DNA from: Cylindrodendrum hubeiense
Lineage: Eukaryota; Ascomycota; Sordariomycetes; Hypocreales; Nectriaceae
Length of the DNA: 64,000 nt
NCBI GenBank assembly: GCA_014621425.1
Contig: JAANBB010000020.1
Location: forward strand, 62,001-126,000
Reading direction: 5' to 3'
Numbering within the stretch: the first letter of the stretch is position 1; each line of letters begins with the position of its first letter. Made by a program: the position numbers and the translations under genes. Below are positions 1 to 9,967 of the stretch, piece after piece. The notes under the pieces are model-generated. The model did not search any database, was not told where the DNA came from, and worked only from the letters and a program-made list of their open reading frames with translations.

Positions 1-723
1 TGGGGGTATTGACGGATCCTGTACCATGTCAGTAGTCTGGACTTGTGCTACGTAGCATGACGCACTCGTTGCTTACCTGGAGAAACGGCATTGACTCTGA
101 TGTGTTGATTTTCCTTTGCCGCTGTGCGTGTCAGCCCAATGACAGCCGCTTTGCTGGAGCAATAAGCTGCATTTCCCGCTGCACCGAACTGCCCAAAAAC
201 GCTTGCCGCAGAGACCTAGACAATGTCAATCAAGGCGGGATGTGTGCGGCCGTCGGAAAACTCACAATGCTGCCGCCAGGACCCATGGCCCTCAGCTGGG
301 CACGCAAGCAATTAAAAACACCGCGCGTGTTGACAGCAAAGTTGAAATCCCAGCTCTCGTCCGTGAGCTCGGTCACCGGGGCTGCCGGGGAAATCACGCC
401 AGCCATGTTCACAGCGCCGTCTAATCTGCCAAACCTTTCCACCGTTGCCGCGATCCATGCGTTGACCAGTTTGGAGTCACGCACATCCACAGCCGTGGCT
501 AAATGGTTCTCGCTATGCTCCAGCGACTTGGTCGCCTCCTTGACGGCATTCTCATTGACATCACCAAGGGAGACGTGGGCGCCCTGTGACGCAAGGAGCT
601 TCGCTGTAGCGAGACCCATGCCAGAGGCCGCGCCAGTAATGGCTATCTGTTGGGGTCCTCATTAGTGACACCACATGGGTTTCGGGTACAATGCGAACTT
701 GCCACTTTGCCTGCAAATGACAT
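1..723 (-). CDS. Short-chain dehydrogenase/reductase (SDR), 3' end outside window
   Basis: Classical NAD(P)-dependent SDR, cut by the left window edge. I join four exons: 723-699, 642-266, 215-77 and 18-1. The start MSFAGKVA runs across the first intron into TITGAASGMG, giving the TGxxxGxG cofactor motif. A later exon carries the catalytic YCSSK (YxxxK), and NAVSPG then SVNTP form the usual segment after it. The introns have donors GTTCGC, GTGAGT and GTAAGC; the first has a CACTAAT branch site just before its ATAG acceptor. Without the last intron the frame ends at a stop, so a single-ORF model would be truncated. The substrate cannot be told from the sequence. The C-terminal 60-80 residues are missing because of the window edge, not decay. 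Confidence 0.88.
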
Positions 724-1163
724 TGTAAATGAGCTTATCTCGAAGTTAGGGGCGGTTCGGCGACTGTATCTTTGTCAGTCAAATAGTTACAAAGATACAC
801 GACTGTAACACACTGCTCCAATGCCAGTGCCAACCTGGCATGCTATAGGGGCTTTTGTATCTCCCTTCCATCCGCGGTTTGAACAAGCGACGAGCTAACC
901 GCTGTGGGCAACTTGTCCACACCACCTCCGCCCCCTCTGACCCATTATTCGAAAGAGGAAAGCTGGACCGACACGTGATTGATGTCGGCGCCATCGACGC
1001 TCCACATAGACGCGAGTAATGAATTGCCTTTACGCCAAAGAATCGCGTCTGCCACACCAGAGCTCAAATACTTGCCTTGAATATTGCTTCATATTCCCTA
1101 TCTGGCTATCTGTACATACTGTTCAAGGTGCGCTATACGGCTATGAAATTGCAACCCCCGGGA
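724..1163. other. Intergenic spacer between SDR and Zn2Cys6 gene
   Basis: About 440 bases between the 5' end of the SDR gene and the 3' end of the regulator gene, both on the minus strand. Short open frames here have no recognisable protein character. It must hold the SDR promoter and the regulator's 3' UTR; I see no clear TATA box. Confidence 0.5.
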
Positions 1164-3348
1164 CTATACCGTATCGCGGACTGGTCCAAGGCCCATCTCT
1201 ACTCTGCCTCGCTTCATCAGCTCCAGCCACGTCACCGGGGTCTTACTCACGCGCTTCTTCTCCCGCCAAACTTCGTCAACCATTCGAAAAATGTTGTCGA
1301 AGATACTTAACCCTGTCTGTTTAGCAAATCCCTTGAACCAAGTGGCAAATGTGCTCTGTATTTGTTCGTCTTCAGCTTCGCAAGCTGCAATAAATGCGGG
1401 CCAGATGAATCCTGCCGTGCCGTACACCGTCGTGTTATCTGCAGGCACGCAGCGCAGAAGGCAGCCGTGGACGTCTGCGACTCTTTGTTGCAGCAATGCG
1501 GGATCGAGGTCGTATATTCTCCGATAGAAGAAGATCTCCAACGCGTAAAGAGTGGCGTCGACTAGACATTGTAAAGTCAATCTGTCTGCTGGTCGATGCT
1601 CGGCTGATGAGTGTTCCATCTTGCGTTGCCTGCGTAAGCGGCTGATGACATTTTCTATTGCCTTTGCTCGACTGAAGAAGTCAGTCAAAGGGAGAGGATC
1701 GTCCACTTCGGCCTTTTCGGCGGCATCCTTTTCCTTTCCTAGACGCACGATGAGGGACAGCAGAAATATCATGGGTTCGGGAATGCCGAATATTTCGGGG
1801 TAGAGAGTTCCAGACCAAACCCCGGGCAGTTCAATGTGTAAGTCATTCTCTGCAAGTTCTTGGCCTTTGATCTCTTCCATCTCCTTATCTAGATCGCGCC
1901 AGTTTGGAAGACGAAAGGACAGGCTGTCTTGACTATATGCGCGTAATCCACTAGCCTCAATGGCCTGGATCACGCGGCGGCGATGACTTGTTGTCTTGCC
2001 AGACACGTACGTGCTCTCATGGAACATACGCCAGTATGTGTAGCAGTGATGCAGCAAGCGGACCTTGCGAGATTTGTGACGCTTCAGACCCCGGAGCCGT
2101 ATTAGCTTTTCTGCTTCCAGAAAGTAAAAGTCTGCCTCATCTCGGTTTTCAAGACACGCCGAGACCTGCACCATGCTGATGAGGGCCATTAACTTTGACT
2201 TGTATTTCGCAGTTTTCGGGATATCGTATGCCGTATGCAGCATTAGCCCGCAGTATTCACGAGCCCGTTGTTTGTACAAGTTTCCATGATGTGTCCATGT
2301 CTGTCCTTGAGAGACTCCGCCGAGACTGAAGGCACTGATGGTGAGAATCGCATAGAAACTACAGAGGCTGGCATGATCCAACGTCTCCCCGAGTGTGAGA
2401 GCAGCAAGGCAGTTTTTGACGTGAGGAATGAAGAGGATATGCCATGGCGTTTTACTGTGTCGGAATGGAGTAAGGAAATCAAGTATGTATGTAGAGTAAT
2501 GTTTGAGAAGGACTGCAGCGTTTGGCGGAACGCCACAGTCAGGCGGTGTAAGAGTCAACTGGGGGTTGGGTGATAGCCAATTGCGGAGCTGGGAACTCGA
2601 GATGAACTGAACTGGTTGTTGTGTTGATTGGGCAAATTGTAAGTCCTGGGCGGGGGGGTATCCAGGTCCAAGATCGAAACCGTCCTGCACTTGAAAAGAA
2701 TCTAGTGCCATATCGATGAGATTGAATGACTCTTGCCACGGGTCGTCGGCATCCTCAGCGATAAACACGTCCGTATGTTGAGACACCAGCGAAGGTGCAG
2801 CCCCTAATGATGTGAAATTGGCGTCATATTGGCGATCAACCTCCTCCACGGAAGCGTCTTCGTCGAACCAAGCCGGCGAAGAATGGGCGGGAGTGGGAGG
2901 TTGGTCTCGGATCAGTCTGAATGCACCAAACGGGCCGCGGACCATTTCGACAGCCTGAGACCCAGGTNNNTCATCGCACTCGTCATCAATCTGCACCAGG
3001 TGCTGGACAGCCATATCAGGGGGGACCATGGCCGTCAGCAACCGGCTCATGCTTTCCCGTTCTCGCTCGGTAAACATGGTGCGCCGAAAGCGAATGCTGC
3101 CACCGGCCTGCATCATCTCATCGCGGCCAAAGAAAATGGCTCTTCCGTAGCCGGTGCACTTCATGCCCGCGCCGCGGCATGTAAAACATGTTGGGCGGCC
3201 CTCGTCACACTTGACATGACGCCTACGACACTATGAAGACTTAATATCAATCTCTAATTCGCCCGAGTTCAACGGCCAAGCTTACTGTGTCGCACCCGCC
3301 GAATGACCGTGTAGGGATAACGCTGGGCTCGGAATCCGGTTCCGGCAT
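1164..3348 (-). CDS. Zn2Cys6 fungal-specific transcription factor, 709 aa
   Basis: Nuclear DNA-binding regulator. Two exons, 3348-3286 and 3230-1164, split by a 55-base intron (GTAAGC...CATAG) inside the zinc cluster. The joined N-terminus is MPEPDSEPSVIPTRSFGG followed by a complete C-x2-C-x6-C-x6-C-x2-C-x6-C binuclear zinc cluster (CDTCRRRHVKC, then CFTC, then KC). The remainder is a long helical fungal-specific TF domain of the Fungal_trans_2 kind. Three undetermined bases (2968-2970) fall in the coding sequence about residue 108 and leave one or two residues unknown; the frame stays open on both sides, so they look like a masked or low-quality site. The gene is divergent from the amino-acid permease across 530 bases, so regulation of that permease is a reasonable guess but is not shown. 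Confidence 0.9.
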
Positions 3349-3878
3349 AGTGACGATAGTGGACGGGCGATATCGAGAGCGCGTAGACTGGGGTAAAATG
3401 GGACCAGTTGTTTCTGATGTTCTCGTCGCCTACAGAACGGGAAAGTCATCCCATACGTATCTGTGGGTCAGGGGGGACCTTAAATACAGACTGCTCAGCC
3501 CCCGTGGTAACACATTCCCGATTCAAAAAGTAGCGCCCAATCAGGGCTCTTGCCCCGTATCAGCCGTATCTTCTGGGTTCTCCACACGTGGCGCCTGTAG
3601 CACCGGCCGGCCCTGGTCAAATGCGGGGAGATGGGGACGAGGGGGCGACTCAGCTTGATAAAGATTCGGTCTAGCTGGGTCTGGCCCCGGTGAGCCCGGA
3701 GATATGGATGGTTCTACGAACTGGTATCCTGCAAGCAATTCGCTTGCTCATGTGAGTATTTATGCTCTCGACCTGCCAGACTTCGAGATTGAATTGCAAC
3801 CTCAACTCGACAACTCTCGAGTAATGACACGATCTCTACTCTCATCTTTCTCTGGTTTCCAGCACTCCCTTACTCAAG
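3349..3878. promoter_or_regulatory. Shared divergent promoter: Zn2Cys6 regulator / amino-acid permease
   Basis: A 530-base region between two head-to-head genes. The permease side ends in a pyrimidine-rich leader (repeated CTCTC/TTCTC and CAACTC) just before its ATG, as in many expressed fungal genes. CGG and CCG triplets of the sort bound by Zn2Cys6 dimers occur (for example around 3336-3346 and 3603-3612), but I cannot assign an operator. Confidence 0.45.
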
Positions 3879-5555
3879 ATGGCCCCTACTGAAGGCTCGT
3901 TTTCTCTGCAAACGGAAAAGAAAGACATCATGCCGAGCACTCTGTCAAAGTCTGAAACTCAAGAAGTTGGCCAGCAAATCGAAACACACGACCATGGCAC
4001 CAAGAGGAGCATCAAATCCCGCCAGGCCCAGATGATTGCCATCGGAGGCAGCATCGGCACCGGTCTCTTCGTCGGTTCTGGCCAGGCGCTTGCAATTGCC
4101 GGTCCAGGATTTCTCCTGGCCGCATACTGCATCATGTCTCTCCTGGTTTACGGCATCTTCACGGCCGTTATTGAAGTCGCATCATTCCTCCCGGTTGCTG
4201 GTTCCGCCATGTCCCTCCACTGCAAGCGCTTCCTCTCGCCTTCTCTTGGTTTCGCGCTAGGCTGGCTGTATTTTTACTCTTTTGGCGTTATTGTTGCGTA
4301 CGAGATTACCGCAGCCAGCATTCTCATCAATTACTGGCCCAACAATGTTCACATCGGCGTCTGGATCACAATTATGCTCATCGTCATTGTGGCACTCAAC
4401 CTGTGCCCGGTAGGCGTCTACGCTGAAAGCGAATTTTATTTTGCCGGACTCAAGGTCATTATGATCTTTGGAATGCTGATTCTGTCCGTGGTTCTCATGG
4501 CTGGCGGAGGACCCAACCACGAAGCCCTTGGCTTCAAATATTGGCATGACCCTGGTGCTACTAAAGAGTACCTGTTAGAGGGACCCGCTGGAACATTTAC
4601 TGCCTTCCTCTACAGTGTGGTGTTCTCTGGCTTCTCGTTCTACTTTAGTCCGGAGCTCATCGTCTTCACAGCTGGAGAAATGCAAAACCCACGCAAGAAT
4701 CTCCCAAGAGCATCTCGACAATTCTTTATCCGCCTGGTGTTCTTCTACGTCATGTCCACCATCGCCATCGGGTGTACCTGCAACTCCAACTCCGATGGTC
4801 TAACCTCGGGTACTGGTGATGCGAATGCATCCCCATTTGTCATTGCCATCCGCAACGTGGGAATTGACTACCTGCCCTCCATCATCAATGCCGGAATTCT
4901 CACAAGTGCCTGGTCTTCTGGAAACGCCTATCTGTACATGTCGAGCCGATCTATATACTCCCTCGCTCGTGTTGGGAGCGCACCCAAGATCTTTACGCGG
5001 TGCAATCGCCACGGCGTTCCTATCTATGCTGTCCTTGCCAGCAGCTGTTTTACCTTCATGGCCTATCTCAACTGCGCCTCTGAGGCTGGAGTGGTCTTCA
5101 ATTGGTTCATCAATCTTACGAACACTGCGGGATATTTGTCCTGGATCCTTTGCGCCATCATTTTCCTTCGATTCCGCAAGGCATGTGAAACACAGGGTGT
5201 TTCTGTGCCGTACAGATCCCATGTCCAGCCATGGGCCACATGGATCTGCCTCTTCTCATTTACCTTCCTACTACTTGCCAATGGCTTCACTGTCTTTTAC
5301 CCCGGTCAATTCACCGCCAGCAAGTTCTTGACGAGCTACATTGGCATTCCAGTATTCTGTACCCTTTGGCTTGGCCACAAGTTCACAGTCGGACGACAGG
5401 ATCCCTGGTTCTTAGACACCGCTACTGTTGACTTATCTACCGGGCTGGCGGAGGTGGAGGCTGATGCCGAGATGTGGTCCAACGAGGAAAGAGTTCGAAA
5501 GGCTCAAAAGGCGGAGTCTGCCCCTTGGTGGAAGAAGCTACCACTGCGTCTTTAA
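3879..5555 (+). CDS. Amino-acid permease of the YAT/APC family, 558 aa
   Basis: Proton-coupled amino-acid uptake carrier of the plasma membrane. One uninterrupted frame. The cytosolic N-tail leads into the family signature RQAQMIAIGGSIGTGLFVGS at the first membrane span; about 12 hydrophobic spans follow, with the conserved FSPELIVFTAGEMQNPRKNL loop after span 6. The C-tail is acidic then basic (EVEADAEMWSNEE ... PWWKKLPLRL). Length matches fungal YAT permeases (530-600 aa). A second Met 17 codons in (3930) is an alternative start; both leave the domain complete. Substrate range (general, proline or basic amino acids) cannot be decided from the sequence alone. No introns, unlike most genes nearby. 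Confidence 0.95.
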   Translation: MAPTEGSFSLQTEKKDIMPSTLSKSETQEVGQQIETHDHGTKRSIKSRQAQMIAIGGSIGTGLFVGSGQALAIAGPGFLLAAYCIMSLLVYGIFTAVIEVASFLPVAGSAMSLHCKRFLSPSLGFALGWLYFYSFGVIVAYEITAASILINYWPNNVHIGVWITIMLIVIVALNLCPVGVYAESEFYFAGLKVIMIFGMLILSVVLMAGGGPNHEALGFKYWHDPGATKEYLLEGPAGTFTAFLYSVVFSGFSFYFSPELIVFTAGEMQNPRKNLPRASRQFFIRLVFFYVMSTIAIGCTCNSNSDGLTSGTGDANASPFVIAIRNVGIDYLPSIINAGILTSAWSSGNAYLYMSSRSIYSLARVGSAPKIFTRCNRHGVPIYAVLASSCFTFMAYLNCASEAGVVFNWFINLTNTAGYLSWILCAIIFLRFRKACETQGVSVPYRSHVQPWATWICLFSFTFLLLANGFTVFYPGQFTASKFLTSYIGIPVFCTLWLGHKFTVGRQDPWFLDTATVDLSTGLAEVEADAEMWSNEERVRKAQKAESAPWWKKLPLRL

Positions 5556-6720
5556 AGCAAGATCAAGATTAGTGTTCTGCTGTCTTGTTCGATACACTTT
5601 TGTGTATTTCAAATACTCAATACATATCTGTGAGTTTACAGAATGTACCCACCCGTAGTCCTATTGAATCAATTACTCTTCTTAATATATTCCTCGCGCG
5701 TAATTCCCATTTGGTAAACAACCCTGGCTCTCACATGTATAAACAAACTGAAATCGCCCATCCTTCATCATTTCTGAGAATTTGTATCCACCTTGGTGTT
5801 CGCTCCCAAAGGAATGTTAACTTGCCTAGACTCGCGGCATATCGTCGTGTCAAAGCCTAACATTTCCGGTCCTCTGCTCATGTGCGTAAAATGACACTAA
5901 AAACACATCCCACCAAATGTACTACACATGATAACACAAGCGATCATCTATGGTCATAAAATGGCGAACGCAGAGAATATCGGTAGTCTTTAGTCTTTAG
6001 TCTCCCCCAATGCAGGTTTCCGTCCACAGACAGTGTCTCAAGATACTGTGGTATGATAAACTGAAGCTCGAGCGACTTCCTCTTCAGCACAGATGCCCTT
6101 TGAGAATCCTCTTGTTATCCAGCTCAATACCATCTCATCTTTACCAAGCTCCCAGCAACTCTAGTCAGCTCTCTGCTAACCTTTGACTCTAGTTCGGGGC
6201 CAAAATCTGTAGACTATTGCTTTCTTACCATACTCCCCTCTCCAAGTTTATAATAATCAGCTACTGTTGGATTTTCCTGTCCTGAAACTTTTACTAACAT
6301 GGAGATAAGTTTTGCTGGGGGCCGCCTTTGGACCTCCTTTTGGTGCCGGGGTCCCAAATTTCAACCTTTTGCAATAGAAATACGGAGACAGCATGTCTTT
6401 CAAACCTACTTCGAATTGTGCGAGAAGTAGTGGTCTGCTCTATCACGCACGCATGCTCTCGTTGGCATACGTAATGGGCCGAATGAAATGAGTGTTACAT
6501 AAGTATTGGGTGCATGTCGGTATTTGTCAACATCTTGTAGAAGACAGCGTAAACAGTTTCACAATAGACTATTAATGTACTCCCGGGGGACTATGCAAGA
6601 TCGCAGGCTGTATGGATGGATGAACATCTATGGGTACCACACCATAAACCCCAACCGCAAGAGCTAGTTTTAAATTAGGGAAACTATGTTAAGAACCCAA
6701 TATATACCTCATGGGTAAAC
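5556..6720. other. Intergenic region, no supported gene
   Basis: About 1.16 kb downstream of the permease. It begins with A+T-rich 3' UTR-like sequence and contains a short tandem motif (TAGTCTT repeated near 5980-6003). No frame has recognisable protein content. The part nearest 6700 may once have been the upstream portion of the decayed gene that follows. Confidence 0.5.
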
Positions 6721-6721
6721 A

Positions 6722-7261
6722 CAGAGGTTCCAGTGGTCACTGCCCCGCCGCCGGTTATGACGACTGAGGAACCTCCGGTATCGACAGAACCTCAAAAGAC
6801 ACCGTGGAGCTGAAGCCCGCGGTGTGCGAAGACGAAACCAACTACCTCGGCCACGGTGACACTAACGCCGGCTCGCAGGGAAATCTTGCCGACCGGTACT
6901 ACCTTGTCGAGCCTATGGATAACGGCATTAGTGACATGAGACCTGGGGACGCCGCGCTCGAAAGTATCCGGGAGGATTTGAAAGAAATCAAGTACTACTA
7001 CTCCATCCCGTGGATCGACGGGTGCGTGACAACCGTCAACAGGCAGGACCTTAAGAAGCCTGCCAGTGGCAGTGAGTTGTCATGCAATAACATTTTTATC
7101 CAAGCATTCAAGAGCTGTAAGTTTCATCGACCTCGAATTCCCTCAAGTCGGGCCCTGGTTGTCGTCGTGAGCTGAGCTAACCTGTTACAGGTAATAATGG
7201 TGGTGTTGGAGGGTATATTGATGCCGGATGTCTTCGGTACTCTTTTGTTGGTGGTATTTAA
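6722..7261 (+). pseudogene. Decayed 3' end of a secreted Cys-rich protein (possibly LysM/GH18 chitinase tail)
   Basis: A Pro/Thr-rich linker-like frame (EVPVVTAPPPVMTTEEPP) runs into a stop near 6820. An overlapping frame shifted by one carries on as DTVELKPAVCEDETNY and stays open to a good intron (7117-7190, GTAAGT...CTAACCTGTTACAG). After splicing it ends FKSCNNGGVGGYIDAGCLRY and a TAA at 7259-7261. The layout of a Thr/Pro linker, an IDGC-type segment, then C...CNNGG.GG....GCL.Y resembles, from memory, the C-terminal tail of killer-toxin-like LysM GH18 chitinases. No catalytic domain is present upstream and the linker-to-tail junction is out of frame, so I read it as a truncated relic. A small intact gene with an unseen first exon is the alternative. 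Confidence 0.4.
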
Positions 7262-7443
7262 AGAGTATTTGGCCAATTATACTCGGTTATTTCCTCTATT
7301 CTCGGTTCAATAGCACATATACATGTCATAGATCATTTACAATCGGCCAGGTGGTAAGCGTGTTACCACAACGCTACTCACATTTGCCAATGAGAAATAC
7401 TCATTCATGATGCGCCAATGCTCTTTAGTACTCAGTGATATTA

Positions 7444-8226
7444 CTATTTAGTTTCTTTATGTAGTAGTCTGTTCACTTTGTTCCGTAGGCTGTGGAGCGA
7501 AAACCGACGCGTTTGCGCAGTATTCGCTCCTGGGGCCTTGCTTGATCCTTCTGTCTCCACCGGCTTTGGGATCTTGGAGAGAATCACCCAGCTAGCCATA
7601 TCAGCAGCATCAACTTTTCCCAGTCCCTCTCCAGTATGGGCTGAAACGCTGCGGAATGTTGCGCCAATCGATTTGCTAAACTCCTCGCCCTCTTGATTCG
7701 ACACAACCCATTTCTGTTGTGGCTGGTCTGTCTTGGTGGCCAAGACCCACAGAGGTTTCCCCTCTTCCGTCGGCCCAAAGAGCTCACTGTGGATTCCGTG
7801 GAGCAGCTCGAAGCTGGCCCGGTCGGTGACGTCGTACACAAGCAGGAAGCCTTCGCCTTGCTGGACGATCTGGTGATGCCATGGATCCTGAACGGGCCAT
7901 TCATTGCCGAGCCGCATGCTAAAATCCAAGATGACAGGATGGGTCTTAACATGGACTATCATTCGATGCTCGCCATTCTCCGAGGGGTCATACAATTCTA
8001 GGGGCAGGCCGAGTGTAAGCTCGTATCCGTGTCAGCATATGTGGTTGTTGCGGAGTCATGACCAGGATGGAACTTGCGAGGGTAGTGAGCTTACTCTCTG
8101 CAATAATTTGCGCCGTCCGCTCAAGAAGCGGCCCAGAACTGTCATCTTAACGGTGCTTAGTTTTTTCTCGATGAGGTATTCACGAACGGCGGCATTCTGC
8201 TCCGCAGTCATGGATGTGTGGGTCAT
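7444..8226 (-). CDS. Ras-like small GTPase homologue lacking nucleotide-binding residues, 235 aa
   Basis: Two exons, 8226-8095 and 8019-7444, intron GTAAGC...TACGAG. The joined frame aligns without gaps to Ras/Rap: TVLG then RFLSGRR in place of the P-loop core GGVGKT, followed by LTLGLPLELYDP where Ras has its effector region. ILDFSMRLGNE stands where Ras has the DTAGQE switch II, FLLVYDVTDRASFE matches the conserved strand and helix, TKTD replaces NKxD, and SAH replaces SAK. The P-loop Lys and Ser/Thr, the DxxG Asp and the NKxD Asn are therefore all replaced, while the rest of the fold is well kept. The C-terminus is basic (NKVNRLLHKETK) with no CaaX prenylation box. The intact frame and clean intron argue against simple decay. 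GTP binding is unlikely; the role is unknown. Confidence 0.8.
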
Positions 8227-9967
8227 GTTGCGGGAATGGAGGACGATGAGAGACGATCAAAGACAATGAGAGATGATGTTGATACGACGAGAACCAAAGC
8301 AAAATAAGCAAAAGCTGAGTGGTTATTGTGTGGCACTCGCTTCTCTCCTGTTAACATGTCCAACATGATTCATCTAGCTGCGAAACGAAACTTGTCTACT
8401 TCTCAGCTCTCACTCCTACACTGCCACACTCACTGCCACATTCACTTTGACGCACGGGCTTATATCTTTGAGTACTGAAATGCTTGTGGGGCAGCGGAAC
8501 TTCCCTTGTGTTTAATAGGTACTAGTCTATCTACAGGCAACTCAACTACAGAGGAGGTATCTGCTAACTGGACAGTGTACCGGCTCAAACCCGATTGGTC
8601 CGAGGCCGCCCCACAAGCGTTTCAGCACTCAAGAGATTCACTCTCAACAGTCACGTGGCTTGAAACTGGCAGACTACCCTATATCTCACCGCTCGACAAC
8701 ATGACGTCTCACTCTTTAGAGGCTGGTTGGTTCACTTTGATGCTCATATATGATGGACGTATGTTAATTCGCTAGATAATACCAATGTAGAGTGGTTGTT
8801 TGCTAGTTCTGTCTACTCCAGCGTTCAATTTTTAGACTAGAACCACCAAGACTCTAAGTGAATTTAACCAGTATCCCGAGAAAAGCCGCAGTTCCCATCA
8901 CCGACCACAAGATACGAGCATAGCCGCCTAGTCTATTGATTGCGAGCCCTCGTCAATACGAAACTCAAAAACGTCGGTTAATTAGCTTGCTTTCCATCCT
9001 CCACGCCCAATATGCTAAGGCATCATGCTGAGTGCCCGGCAAGCACCAATTTGGGTTACTGGGGACGGGTCCATCCGGAATTGAAAAGTCGGGTTTGGCT
9101 CTGACGGTTCCGATGCCAAGGGTCCGGTGACATATCTAGGGTCCTATGACGAGTGCTTATGCCTTATTGCAGAACCTGGATCTTGTTAATCCTGTTTTTC
9201 CCTCCCCGAAAGAGCTCCACATGGACCTCATTCCGCCGGGTAAAGACTTACCCTCTGACTTTCTCGCCTCATTTACCTGCTCCGCCGATCCTTAATTGTA
9301 GCACCTTGTTAATTACGCGTGGCCAAAGCGCTCTAAGTGGCCAATCTCGGGCCGTCATGCCTCCTCGTCTAGAAGGAGTGGATCACGCGCGCGGGAGAAA
9401 AAAACGGCTCAGAAAAGATCTGATAAGATCTGGCGCGTACCGGCATCGGCATTCGCTTAAGTGCTGCATTTGTTTTTGAGGCTCTGGTTCCTGCATTGCC
9501 AGAACCACTCATTACTCCACCTCTGACATTCCGAGCAGGGTCGAGCCCTGCCTCCTCGTGGTCAGGGCCCTGTCTGGTGGTACCACAGTATGTCAAAGGC
9601 GGGTATTCCGAAATGCCGAGGCCGAGCTCGGTGGCGTGGTGGAGGGGCAACATGGTAGTTGAGCCTTTAGATAATCATGAGTAAGGTTTCATTGAACTGG
9701 TAAAGATGGAGACACAGGGACGAATCCTGCATGGATCGTCCGAACGTGCACAATGGAGCACGGAAACCCGGCAGTGTGGAACATGACGCTTGACACGTGG
9801 AAGAAAGTTCAGTATTTCGTTTGGTGCTGGGGTGGTCCCCCTGTTTCCTTGGCTAGGGCAGCATATAAGTGATAGAGATCTACGTCCCTCCACCATTGTT
9901 CCTTCTCTGTGCCCGTCGATCAACACGAGACGTTCAATCCACCCTTTACCGAACCAAAATCTTCATC
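8227..9967. other. Intergenic region between Ras-like gene and GMC oxidoreductase
   Basis: About 1.74 kb holding the Ras-like gene's promoter and the GMC gene's promoter. It contains the imperfect inverted repeat listed separately. The GMC promoter end has a TATA-like CATATAAG near 9861-9868, about 100 bases before the ATG. I found no protein-coding frame with recognisable content. Confidence 0.5.
8463..8637. repeat. Imperfect inverted repeat, arms about 33 bases, spacer about 110 bases
   Basis: The left arm (about 8463-8495, containing GAGTACTGAAATGCTTGTGG) matches the reverse complement of the right arm (about 8605-8637, GAGTGCTGAAACGCTTGTGG). Most differences between the arms are A/G or T/C transitions, the pattern left by repeat-induced point mutation. 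The size suits a small MITE-like relic, but I see no clear target-site duplication. Confidence 0.5.

Noticed and set aside
45..665. 206-codon plus-strand frame opposite the first SDR
   Set aside because: The minus strand carries a spliced SDR with cofactor and catalytic motifs; the plus frame has no domain.
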